From positions 1 to 9,880 of the forward strand of contig JAPPMR010000206.1 in NCBI GenBank assembly GCA_028818995.1: DNA of 9,880 bases. Direction: 5' to 3'. Each line of letters starts with the position of its first letter. Positions within the stretch are counted from its first letter, which is position 1. The translations under genes and the position numbers were made by a program. This document shows, one piece after another, positions 1-7,177 of the stretch. Under the pieces are notes generated by a model. It did no database searches. It was not told where the DNA came from and saw only the letters and a list, made by a program, of their open reading frames with translations. This DNA comes from Candidatus Poribacteria bacterium. Lineage in GTDB: Bacteria; Poribacteria; WGA-4E; WGA-3G.

Positions 1-95
1 AGGAAACCTCCAAATCAACGGTATGAATGCGCGTATGGCATTCACCGCCTACCGAGGTAAAGGTGTCTATTTTATAATTCACCATAAATGCCTAC
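1..95. repeat. Intergenic segment with a bulged inverted repeat downstream of the operon
   Basis: No gene is seen here. CGGTATGAATGC (19-30) and GCATTCACCG (38-47) can pair as a 6-bp and a 4-bp stem separated by a 2-base bulge, around a 7-base loop. Outside it, ACCTC (6-10) can pair with GAGGT (54-58). The element lies about 50 bases beyond the stop codon of the last operon gene. In the operon's direction no U-run follows the stem, so a classical intrinsic terminator is not well supported. A dispersed intergenic repeat is equally possible, but no second copy exists in this window. It may also continue beyond base 1. Confidence 0.4.
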
Positions 96-1097
96 TTAGT
101 TATTATACCCTAATCTTGACATCGTGTCATAGAAAATCGGTGCTATCTTCGGATGTAAATCAAACGGTTCTCTCGGCGGTACCGGTTTTAGGGTATGTTG
201 TGCATAATTTAGGAACGTTCTGTCTGTTAACAATTCACAGAATTCGCATAAAGGTGATAACACATCTTGGGGTTTTGATGTTAATTTTTCAAAATGAACT
301 ATGTAAGTACAGTTGGGTAAGTTTTGCATTAGATGCAGCCCTTCACGCATGGACAATATCCATTCAACAGATGCCCTGTCTAAATGTCGATTAAGATTTT
401 TTACATCTTCAACGATATTTTTCAAATCTGCGTCGGTAGTAACCAGCTGATCTATTATGAGTTTCCATTTGCGGTCCTCCACTCCCCACCAATCGTGTTT
501 TTCGCCGTTGACTTGAACACCAAGTCGTTTTGACCAGTTGGCAATTGAATGGCATGTATCCCATCCATTTCGGACAAGAAATATAAACCGTGCATCGGGG
601 AATAGGGCGCGGACGAAATCTACTCTGAAAATTAGTTCAGGATATTTATCTACGAGTCGTTTTGACCCTGTTACTGACAAGTATGCCCCAAACATCTGAG
701 CAGCACGTTGACACATTTCGTCTGTTGCATCTTCAGCGTTGAGACGGTACTTCGCGTGGCTTAGACTGTAATTCCCAATGATGTCTTCATGTGGATGTAT
801 GAGATGCCACATCGCTTTCGGTTCATTTAAAAACCCTACATCTCTATGGATAGAAAGCACAATTCCTAAAATCGTTGTGCCACTTCGTCCTGTGCCAAGA
901 ATAAAAATAGGTTTTTCAACAGATGTGAATCGTTTACTACTACTCGCAGCCTTCTTCAGGAGAGAAAATACAACTGGATTTATCCATCTACCTTTTGTTG
1001 TTACAGGTCGTCCTTCAAAAAAGGCGTAACTAATGAGGCGAGTTAGTGCTTTTGTTGGACGCGTTGTGATATATTCAGAATTAATTTGGGCTATCAT
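96..1097 (-). CDS. PAPS-dependent sulfotransferase (Sulfotransfer_3 type), last gene of the block
   Basis: This 333-residue protein is probably a cytoplasmic enzyme that moves sulfate from PAPS to a hydroxyl or amino group of a glycan or glycolipid. The 5'-phosphosulfate-binding loop is clear at residues 63-75 (PIFILGTGRSGTT). A 3'-phosphate-binding strand follows at 171-184 (FIFLVRNGWDTCHS), with R176 and S184 as the expected ligands. The P-loop lies about 60 residues in, after a basic leader containing FFEGRPVTTKGRW. The other three sulfotransferases here begin almost at the P-loop, so this is the most divergent of the four. The ATG at 1097 follows the preceding sulfotransferase stop by 22 bases; no strong ribosome site is visible, and translation may rely on coupling. 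Length and both motifs are intact. The acceptor cannot be read from sequence. Confidence 0.87.
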   Translation of the reverse strand: MIAQINSEYITTRPTKALTRLISYAFFEGRPVTTKGRWINPVVFSLLKKAASSSKRFTSVEKPIFILGTGRSGTTILGIVLSIHRDVGFLNEPKAMWHLIHPHEDIIGNYSLSHAKYRLNAEDATDEMCQRAAQMFGAYLSVTGSKRLVDKYPELIFRVDFVRALFPDARFIFLVRNGWDTCHSIANWSKRLGVQVNGEKHDWWGVEDRKWKLIIDQLVTTDADLKNIVEDVKNLNRHLDRASVEWILSMREGLHLMQNLPNCTYIVHFEKLTSKPQDVLSPLCEFCELLTDRTFLNYAQHTLKPVPPREPFDLHPKIAPIFYDTMSRLGYNN

Positions 1098-1119
1098 GTT
1101 TCATCGGATCAATATTGGT

Positions 1120-2175
1120 TTACAGACGTCTTTTTAAAGTTTCACGGATGTTCTTAATCCTATCAAGGTTACAAATGAATGCAGCCGCTAATTTCATAGG
1201 AAATGAGAGAAAATTAACAGCCAAACCAAAAATGTTTGGACGCGTTGAAACAGGAATATAGTTATGTTTATCCATCAACGTCCTATTTATTTTTTGGGAT
1301 ATGTAAATTTCCGTAGAACTGAGGGATTCTCGTCTTTCGGTTGGGAGATCACAATCTTTTTCAGTATTGTGATTGGCGTGCCAGTGGTGTGCGCGAGTTG
1401 GATTTATGCCCAGTTGATTGGGTTTATCTGAGTTAACAGAAGAACCGACTTGAGGCACTTGTAACATTGAAGCAGCGTAATCAATACCTATAAATTCACA
1501 AACATGGGAAACCGTGGTTTCAGGATGTGTGAGTAGTTTTTCAAAGTAAATTGAAATGACACGTTCATTATCAGCGAATCTATCTGCGGCAGTAACAGCT
1601 GTGTGCCAGATTCGACTGATCGTGATAGGATGATAGTTAATCCAATCACGGATTGTTTCTTTTACCGGCATATCGGTGCCTCCGAGATAGCGGCGTTTCC
1701 ACTTTTGTTTTTGAGATAGCAGGACATCCCGCGGGTCTCGAATCATGTTGATAATTTTTGCCTGTGGATAGAATCGGAGGATGTCCTCAATGTAAAATAC
1801 ATTACGCGGCGTTTGATCGCAAGGAATAGTTTTGTTGTTTTGTAATGTCTCGTATTGTAGAAATGCCGAAAAGAGACGGTCAGGGGTTGCAGGATATTCG
1901 GGTAATTCGTTGAGAAAGTTCTGAGATTCTCCGAGAAAACTATCGGGATTGCCGTGTGTGCGGTAGCCTTCCCGTTGGATACAGAATAGCCGCGAAGCCA
2001 ACTTTTCTGCATCTTGCTTATGTAATTCAGAAGAGGATGCGGGAGACCACAACTGACCAAAAAAGTGGAGTTCGCCAAAAGTATATACATCAGAATGTTT
2101 CCCTAAAATGCGTCCCATCATTGTTGTTCCACTTCGGCTATTCCCTACAACAAAAAGCATTTTTTCCAATTTCAC
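1120..2175 (-). CDS. PAPS-dependent sulfotransferase with hydrophobic C-terminal segment
   Basis: This 351-residue sulfotransferase has its P-loop at residues 6-21 (MLFVVGNSRSGTTMMG) and a 3'-phosphate site at 140-154 (KIINMIRDPRDVLLS; R146 and S154). This RDPRD form is typical of the Sulfotransfer_3 / Stf0-like bacterial group. The start is GTG at 2175. It overlaps the TGA of the upstream glycoside hydrolase as GTGA (2172-2175), and GAGG sits 7 bases before it, so the non-ATG start is well supported; an ATG five codons later would truncate the run-up to the P-loop. Residues 314-336 are strongly hydrophobic and are followed by a basic tail ending KRRL. This suggests peripheral or single-pass membrane association, which would suit a lipid-linked acceptor (inference). 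No frameshift is seen. Confidence 0.87.
   Translation of the reverse strand: MKLEKMLFVVGNSRSGTTMMGRILGKHSDVYTFGELHFFGQLWSPASSSELHKQDAEKLASRLFCIQREGYRTHGNPDSFLGESQNFLNELPEYPATPDRLFSAFLQYETLQNNKTIPCDQTPRNVFYIEDILRFYPQAKIINMIRDPRDVLLSQKQKWKRRYLGGTDMPVKETIRDWINYHPITISRIWHTAVTAADRFADNERVISIYFEKLLTHPETTVSHVCEFIGIDYAASMLQVPQVGSSVNSDKPNQLGINPTRAHHWHANHNTEKDCDLPTERRESLSSTEIYISQKINRTLMDKHNYIPVSTRPNIFGLAVNFLSFPMKLAAAFICNLDRIKNIRETLKRRL
2172..2175 (-). other. GTGA stop/start overlap
   Basis: On the minus strand the TGA of the glycoside hydrolase shares bases with the GTG start of the following sulfotransferase. Such 4-base overlaps usually mean translational coupling, so the two products are likely made in fixed proportion. 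Confidence 0.8.
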
Positions 2176-3794
2176 TTTTTGACCTCTATCATACCGAAAC
2201 TGTTCTTAGGAATTGAAAGTTTTGTAGAATTTCCTGTCCATTCCTGAATACGCACTTCAATTTCCCCAGAACCTTCCATTGCAGCATTACCTCCATTGGT
2301 TGCAGTAAGACTCTCATTTGCAACATAGCGATATGTGATTTCTCTTTTCAACTGTTTTCCATCAATAGCAAGTTGTGGTGTCAATTCCTTTGCGGTACGA
2401 TTGCTGACAAATATGTAGACGGTTTCCGTGTTTCCGATTGCCTGAACTTGAACCCCGGACATCTGTTTTCCTTTATATTCTAATTGTCCTTCAAGCATCG
2501 GCATATTTTGTAGCGAAACAGCAAACTGTGTATCTGATTCTGCAAATGCCTCACCAATTAATTGAAATGGATAGTAGACAGTGCGACGAATTGTGTCTCC
2601 ATAATCTGATTCTGGTTCTCCACCATATTTCCAAAAAGTTTTCAGTGATGCAGGCGTTATGGGTGAAAATACAGGATATCCTTTTCCGGGACCGGCAATC
2701 ACATGGAAATTTGCTTGTGTAATTCGGGGTGTGCTTAGCATTTTGAGAAAGAAATCACCAACATACATGGCATGAAGTTGTGTGTTAGCAACACGGTTGG
2801 CAGGATTAGCGATATTCCATTCCGTTACCCACATCTCTTTATTAGGAAACAATTTCTCATAGTACTCTATTGCTTCATCTATACCAAAGTGAATCCACCC
2901 GAATAGGTAGCCTCGCATATTTTCAATCTCAGTTTTTCGCACCGCTTTATAGGCGTATACATGCACAGTGTAGGCATCATACCAGCTATTTCTTGATGGA
3001 TAAGTGTTCTCGGCAAGTTTTTCATCCCATTTGCGCTGTGCTGTTTTTATTAACCCTTCTTTGTGGAAAGCAACAGGAGTCGCACATACAGATACTTTTA
3101 TATCAGGATTAACTGCCTTCATTGCTAATGCATGTTTTTTTGCTTCCTTCAAATAGATTTCTGCAGTACGGAATTTGTTGGCATAATGTGGAAGATAGTA
3201 CTCATTACCAAGTTCCCAATGGGTGACTTTGTATCCTTTAATTTTGGCATAACGGACCCATTCGGCACTCTCTTCGGGAGTCCCCGTCCACAGGTTAACA
3301 ACGACAATAGGCGTTATATTTAATTCTTGGCACAACTGCATAAAATCATCAAAAGAAATAATGCCGTTCCGTCGCTTTTGAAGCCTAATGTAATTCCCCT
3401 TGTTTCGTCTATTCAGTTGAGGATATAGAGTTGACCCCATCTCGCTTTCAATAAAACCCTTGGTTTTCCAATGATAGAAATTGCCGACTGTACCGCCAGG
3501 GAATCTCAATGTTTTCGGTTGCAGTGCTTTTGTTAAAGCAAAAAAATCTTCATCAAGATAGCCATAATCTCCACTTATCATGTTTGTATTGAAGCCAAAA
3601 AGTTCTTTTCTTAAATGTGTTTTTGCTTGTGTGTTAACCTCAAAACGTATTCCACCGAAAATTAGAGATTTTTTTTCACAGCCACGAAACATCACCAAGA
3701 ATAGCAAACATATTAATAAAATGATGGAGAATAAGAAGACAAATGATGAAAATGAATTTCTTTTTCCAGCTTGATCTTGGTTAATGTATCTCAT
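2172..3794 (-). CDS. Membrane-anchored clan GH-A glycoside hydrolase (arabinofuranosidase/GH39/GH51-like)
   Basis: This 540-residue protein has a short basic N-terminus and one hydrophobic segment at about residues 16-36, so the catalytic part probably faces the periplasm or cell surface. FRGC at 37-40 is a poor lipobox, which makes an uncleaved signal anchor more likely. The TIM-barrel signatures are in order: LRFPGG (96-101), the acid/base motif WELGNE (193-198, E198) and the nucleophile motif WVTEWN (322-327, E325). A beta-rich C-terminal domain follows from about residue 420. These features are known from GH51, GH39 and GH79 enzymes; the LRFPGG box leans towards GH51-like arabinofuranosidases, but the substrate is not determined. 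It sits directly after the polymerase gene, overlapping its stop as ATGA, with AGGA 7 bases upstream of the ATG. A polymer-trimming or releasing role, as for PslG, is the likely job (inference). Confidence 0.85.
   Translation of the reverse strand: MRYINQDQAGKRNSFSSFVFLFSIILLICLLFLVMFRGCEKKSLIFGGIRFEVNTQAKTHLRKELFGFNTNMISGDYGYLDEDFFALTKALQPKTLRFPGGTVGNFYHWKTKGFIESEMGSTLYPQLNRRNKGNYIRLQKRRNGIISFDDFMQLCQELNITPIVVVNLWTGTPEESAEWVRYAKIKGYKVTHWELGNEYYLPHYANKFRTAEIYLKEAKKHALAMKAVNPDIKVSVCATPVAFHKEGLIKTAQRKWDEKLAENTYPSRNSWYDAYTVHVYAYKAVRKTEIENMRGYLFGWIHFGIDEAIEYYEKLFPNKEMWVTEWNIANPANRVANTQLHAMYVGDFFLKMLSTPRITQANFHVIAGPGKGYPVFSPITPASLKTFWKYGGEPESDYGDTIRRTVYYPFQLIGEAFAESDTQFAVSLQNMPMLEGQLEYKGKQMSGVQVQAIGNTETVYIFVSNRTAKELTPQLAIDGKQLKREITYRYVANESLTATNGGNAAMEGSGEIEVRIQEWTGNSTKLSIPKNSFGMIEVKK
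2183..2186 (-). promoter_or_regulatory. Ribosome binding site (GAGG) deciding a GTG start
   Basis: GAGG on the minus strand ends 7 bases before the GTG at 2175. It lies inside the 3' end of the glycoside hydrolase gene and supports initiation at GTG rather than the internal ATG at 2160. Confidence 0.65.
3791..3794 (-). other. ATGA stop/start overlap
   Basis: The TGA of the polymerase-like gene overlaps the ATG of the glycoside hydrolase on the minus strand. This points to coupled translation of the polymerase and the anchored glycosidase. Confidence 0.85.
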
Positions 3795-5140
3795 ATAGTA
3801 ATCCTGAGCGGTTTATAGGTTTTAATTGAAGCATCACTTGCAAACATTAGCCCCGCGCACAGCCAAAAGTAGAATCCGTAACCACGAAATTCGAGTGTTC
3901 GATTGAAAAAGAGCAAGAATACAGTAACTGTTACAAGACAAAGCATTACCATAGCGATCTCCTTAGCATATCTACTAGCTGCGCGTTTGTACAGATTTAA
4001 TGCTGCCATAAAAAGACGGAGAAATATCAAACTGAATAATCCTAACCCTAACAGACCATAAAAACACAGAATAGCAACCCAATACACATCTTTAAATCCT
4101 TTCTTGCTTAGAACTTTTAAAAGAAATGACCGTTTGCTCATATTTAGTTTTTCAATCGTGCTGTTTTGGTCAGCACCATAGCCTAAAATCGGTTTGTTTG
4201 CGAGAACTGTCGGTACATTCCCAATTAAGGCACCGAGTCTCTGTTTTTGTGCAATACGAACATAAGAACCAGAAAATACGCCAGTTAGATTTCCTACCAA
4301 TCCAACTTTCGCTTTACGCGGATTTACGTACTCCAAGCTAAATGGATTCACTATTGCTAAGACAACGCCGAAAATCAGTAATATCGCTAACGATAAGCGG
4401 AGTGTTTGTTTCCAACCGTATTGAAAGAAGAACCATGCGGCACAAGCAAGAACTGCAGAAAAAGTAGCAGCGCGTGAGTAAGAACGGGCAATGAACATTA
4501 ATAAGACAACAATACCGAGTAGATTCAGATACTCTAACCGTCTTACACGGGAAAGAAAAATGACAAGGATAAGAATCATGAACACCCCGTAAATAACGGT
4601 GTCCCCTAAAGTGCCATAGATACTTCCAATTTCTCGACCAAGTTCAAGCAATCTGTACTCTTTTGTGAATCCTCCCACTTCAAGCGTTGATGCACGTGGA
4701 AGGAAGAAGTCAAAAGCACCGCGACCACCAGCCCATTGAATCATACCCGCAAAGAGTTGCGCTACACCAACGCACAAAATTACCCGTAGAAAAGTCGCAA
4801 TGCGTTTTTCAGACAAAGGTGAATTAGCAATAAGATAAAAGAGAACTATGTACCGCGCAAATGGACGGATATTATAAATGCTTCCGATCAATGGTGAACG
4901 GTTTATTACCATTGAAAGAAATACGACAATGTAAAAGCCGATAACTGGGAAATCTATCGCTGTTTTGACAAAGGGAATTCCTTTGTAGAGTTTGTGGATA
5001 ACGAGTTTTGCAAATGCCGCATAGATCAGTAGTTCTCCTAAAAATCTTAGATAGGAATAAACAGCATCACTAACAGGCAGAAATTTCAGTACAAACTCTT
5101 CAAAAGCAACGTAACCTGTGAGAAAATAGATTATAAACAT
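3791..5140 (-). CDS. O-antigen ligase / Wzy-type polysaccharide polymerase family membrane protein
   Basis: This 449-residue protein is mostly hydrophobic, with roughly 10-12 membrane segments. The Wzy_C (PF04932) core is visible: a segment with ARSYSRAATFSAV (218-230), then a long extracytoplasmic loop (about 268-350) containing PILGYGAD (317-324), then further membrane helices. Family members join polysaccharide repeat units (Wzy) or transfer finished glycan to an acceptor (WaaL). The only histidine in the protein is H49, near the N-terminus, and the large loop has none. WaaL ligases are known to need a histidine in that loop, so polymerase is the better guess. The ATG at 5140 has only a weak ribosome site, 44 bases after the preceding sulfotransferase. 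The stop overlaps the glycoside hydrolase start. Sequence similarity in this family is low, so the exact role rests on context. Confidence 0.83.
   Translation of the reverse strand: MFIIYFLTGYVAFEEFVLKFLPVSDAVYSYLRFLGELLIYAAFAKLVIHKLYKGIPFVKTAIDFPVIGFYIVVFLSMVINRSPLIGSIYNIRPFARYIVLFYLIANSPLSEKRIATFLRVILCVGVAQLFAGMIQWAGGRGAFDFFLPRASTLEVGGFTKEYRLLELGREIGSIYGTLGDTVIYGVFMILILVIFLSRVRRLEYLNLLGIVVLLMFIARSYSRAATFSAVLACAAWFFFQYGWKQTLRLSLAILLIFGVVLAIVNPFSLEYVNPRKAKVGLVGNLTGVFSGSYVRIAQKQRLGALIGNVPTVLANKPILGYGADQNSTIEKLNMSKRSFLLKVLSKKGFKDVYWVAILCFYGLLGLGLFSLIFLRLFMAALNLYKRAASRYAKEIAMVMLCLVTVTVFLLFFNRTLEFRGYGFYFWLCAGLMFASDASIKTYKPLRITI
3802..3805 (-). promoter_or_regulatory. Ribosome binding site (AGGA) for the glycoside hydrolase
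   Basis: AGGA on the minus strand lies 7 bases upstream of the ATG at 3794, within the end of the polymerase gene. It supports this start and so keeps the whole N-terminal membrane anchor in the protein. Confidence 0.6.
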
Positions 5141-5184
5141 TTTTCAGATACTATTCGGATAAGGCGTATTTATTGATTTGAGCA

Positions 5185-6090
5185 TTACGTAGCTGCTTTA
5201 TCGGAATTCCAATGTGAAAAATCTCGTCCCAATAATTCCGCTAATTTTTGATTAAACGGTTTAAAATAGTTTTCCAATTGTTCGTGTGTCTGCGGATTCA
5301 TCGGCGGCGGTGAAAATGGTCTATCATTCCAATTCAGGATTGTTTTCCTCAATTTGTAAGCAGCAGCATCTGGCACAAGTTTACGAATTGCTCGTTTGAG
5401 TGGATTACGAGACGATAGAAACTGTGTAAAAAGGAAATTAAACTTTTCAGAGCGAGGCATTGCTGCTTGGTTATGTCTTTCTTCTACTACAGGTTCAAAA
5501 TCAGCGTCGATATTGAGAAGTTTATAAAAGCGTTTGCAAACAGTTAGTGGATTTTTTTGTAATTCATCGGTCAAAATGCAATGAACATGATTTTCTCCAA
5601 ATTGGGTAATTAAACTTTTGACGTGCGGGTAATAGGTGCTGTTATTGAGATACCCGCACTGTCGCCACTTAAACCAATCTTCTTTAAGGCGTGCTTCCTC
5701 AGCAGCAAGTGCTTCTTCAAATGTTTTGATGTTTTCCCAACCTCTACGTCTTGCCCACCAATAAGCGGAGTATGCGCGTGCCACAGGTTCCCGCAGCAGT
5801 ACAACGAGATGTATCTCCGGATTATGTTCATAAATCCGTTTCATAATTTCCGGTGAGTGCATTACCATCACATTTTTAGCAATAAGTTTTTTACCTTCGG
5901 GACACTGAGAGAAGTATTTAGCAAATGCCGATTCATACCCGCTTGTATACTCATGATCTTGAAGAAAAAAAGTCATCTCAGGTTGTGGATGCGTATAGAT
6001 ATCGGGATGTTGTGCTAAATAACGCAGCAATGAAGATGTTCCTGACTTTTGTGTACCCACAATCATGAGTTGAATTAACTTATTCGTCAA
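5185..6090 (-). CDS. NDST-like PAPS-dependent sulfotransferase with TTG start
   Basis: This 301-residue sulfotransferase of the Sulfotransfer_1 / heparan N-sulfotransferase-like type has its P-loop at residues 8-21 (LMIVGTQKSGTSSL, K15 conserved). EMTFF (38-42) is the usual segment after it, and the 3'-phosphate site is HLVVLLREPVARAYSAY (94-110; R100 and S108). A CGYLNNSTYYPHV stretch near residue 146 matches the family pattern G-x-Y-x(n)-L before the C-terminal half. I place the start at TTG 6090 because AAGGAGA lies immediately upstream. The same frame stays open to another TTG at 6156, but that would overlap the preceding gene and add about 22 residues before the domain. ATG at 6066 is possible but would cut close to the P-loop. 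The acceptor is presumably the polymer's sugar or its lipid-linked precursor (inference). Confidence 0.86.
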   Translation of the reverse strand: MTNKLIQLMIVGTQKSGTSSLLRYLAQHPDIYTHPQPEMTFFLQDHEYTSGYESAFAKYFSQCPEGKKLIAKNVMVMHSPEIMKRIYEHNPEIHLVVLLREPVARAYSAYWWARRRGWENIKTFEEALAAEEARLKEDWFKWRQCGYLNNSTYYPHVKSLITQFGENHVHCILTDELQKNPLTVCKRFYKLLNIDADFEPVVEERHNQAAMPRSEKFNFLFTQFLSSRNPLKRAIRKLVPDAAAYKLRKTILNWNDRPFSPPPMNPQTHEQLENYFKPFNQKLAELLGRDFSHWNSDKAAT

Positions 6091-6096
6091 AACGAA

Positions 6097-6103
6097 TCTC
6101 CTT
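6097..6103 (-). promoter_or_regulatory. Strong ribosome binding site (AAGGAGA) deciding a TTG start
   Basis: AAGGAGA on the minus strand ends 6 bases before TTG 6090; its AGGAG core ends 7 bases before it. It is the best ribosome site in the window and fixes an uncommon start codon. The strong site may compensate for the weak codon. Confidence 0.75.
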
Positions 6104-6128
6104 GAACAGAAAGGCAGGATGACTTGTC

Positions 6129-7109
6129 TTACGACACCAAAGAAAACGGTTCCCAAGGCGGCACTTTACCGATTAATTCTACGAGGTCACGGACATCGTT
6201 TTTATAATAATCAACCAATTGGGTTTGTGTATCTTCTGACATGTGGACGTTTTCAGTTGGCCGTGTGTTTAATCGAAGATAAAGAGGTTCAATTGTTCGC
6301 CTCAATAATCTTAACGGATTGTGAATTAATGGTTTATTATGTGTCCACTGACGTAAGCGAAATCGAAAATCTCGATATTTTTTATGGAATTCCGAATTCT
6401 TCATTGTTTCGGTACGATTCGTGACCTTAAACGCGTAGTCTTCGTAAAATTTAGCATCTATGCCAGCAAAGTTGCATAACTCTGTAAGAACTTTTGAAGG
6501 GTATGCAGCAAGGTCTTCATAAAAGAGGACATAGATATAATTTGATTTAAATTGTCTAAAATACTCCTTCAGATAGATAGCATAACACCCTTGCCTAAGT
6601 GCCTGCATGTGCTGTTCGTGGATGGGTTTTTCATCTGTGGAAGTACTGTCCATTTGTAAATATTCTTCTACGTCAAAAAGCATTTTTACATACGCATCAA
6701 AACTGAGGTCTTGGGGCAATTTTCCAATTTGTTTTGCGAACCGATACCACGACACTAAACGTGAAATCGGTTCGCGAAGGCTAAAGACTAACTTTGTATG
6801 CGGCAGAAATTTAGCAATTTGTTCAAGTGCATGTGGGCAATACAAATAATCCGGTGTTGAATCAAGACGGATTTGATCATCATCACAAGTTGGAAACAAC
6901 AGATTGTATTCTTCCAAATCTCCAGTGTATCGATATTTTGAAGGCAAGGGATAATCACTGTTAAGGAAGAATCGTGTTTCCTTATAGGTAGCACCGCAAA
7001 TTTTGGGATGGTCAGCAAGATATGCAAACAGGGATGTTGTTGCTGCCTTAGTAGTTCCACCTACAATTAGGTAGTGGCAATCACTGACTTTTTTTGTAGG
7101 AGTGCTCAT
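6129..7109 (-). CDS. NDST-like PAPS-dependent sulfotransferase with KAATTS P-loop variant
   Basis: This 326-residue protein starts at ATG 7109. The same frame extends to a TTG at 7145 with no ribosome site, adding 12 residues, so ATG is preferred. The P-loop is YLIVGGTTKAATTSLFAYL (13-31), with the conserved lysine at K21 but alanine where most relatives have glycine (K-x-G-T-T). KETRFF (43-48) follows. The 3'-phosphate site is TKLVFSLREPISRLVSWY (105-122), with R112 and S120. These are the marks of Sulfotransfer_1 proteins related to heparan-type sulfotransferases, which use PAPS in the cytoplasm. The gene is followed after 38 bases by a second enzyme of the same type; the two are too different to be a recent duplication. 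The acceptor is unknown; context suggests a step in making a sulfated surface glycan. Confidence 0.85.
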   Translation of the reverse strand: MSTPTKKVSDCHYLIVGGTTKAATTSLFAYLADHPKICGATYKETRFFLNSDYPLPSKYRYTGDLEEYNLLFPTCDDDQIRLDSTPDYLYCPHALEQIAKFLPHTKLVFSLREPISRLVSWYRFAKQIGKLPQDLSFDAYVKMLFDVEEYLQMDSTSTDEKPIHEQHMQALRQGCYAIYLKEYFRQFKSNYIYVLFYEDLAAYPSKVLTELCNFAGIDAKFYEDYAFKVTNRTETMKNSEFHKKYRDFRFRLRQWTHNKPLIHNPLRLLRRTIEPLYLRLNTRPTENVHMSEDTQTQLVDYYKNDVRDLVELIGKVPPWEPFSLVS

Positions 7110-7177
7110 AAATTCGTCCAGAATTAAAACCGATACCCATTGCAATCATTTAGGTTCAATTCATCTAAAATCATGCT

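Noticed and set aside
19..47. Intrinsic terminator for the operon
   Set aside because: The stem is short and bulged, and no run of U follows in the direction of transcription.
23..394. 123-residue plus-strand open frame
   Set aside because: It overlaps the C-terminal part of the minus-strand sulfotransferase and the inverted repeat; composition is not protein-like and no motif is seen.
5185..7109. The two adjacent NDST-like sulfotransferases as a recent tandem duplication
   Set aside because: They share only family motifs; sequence between motifs, P-loop details and C-termini differ widely.
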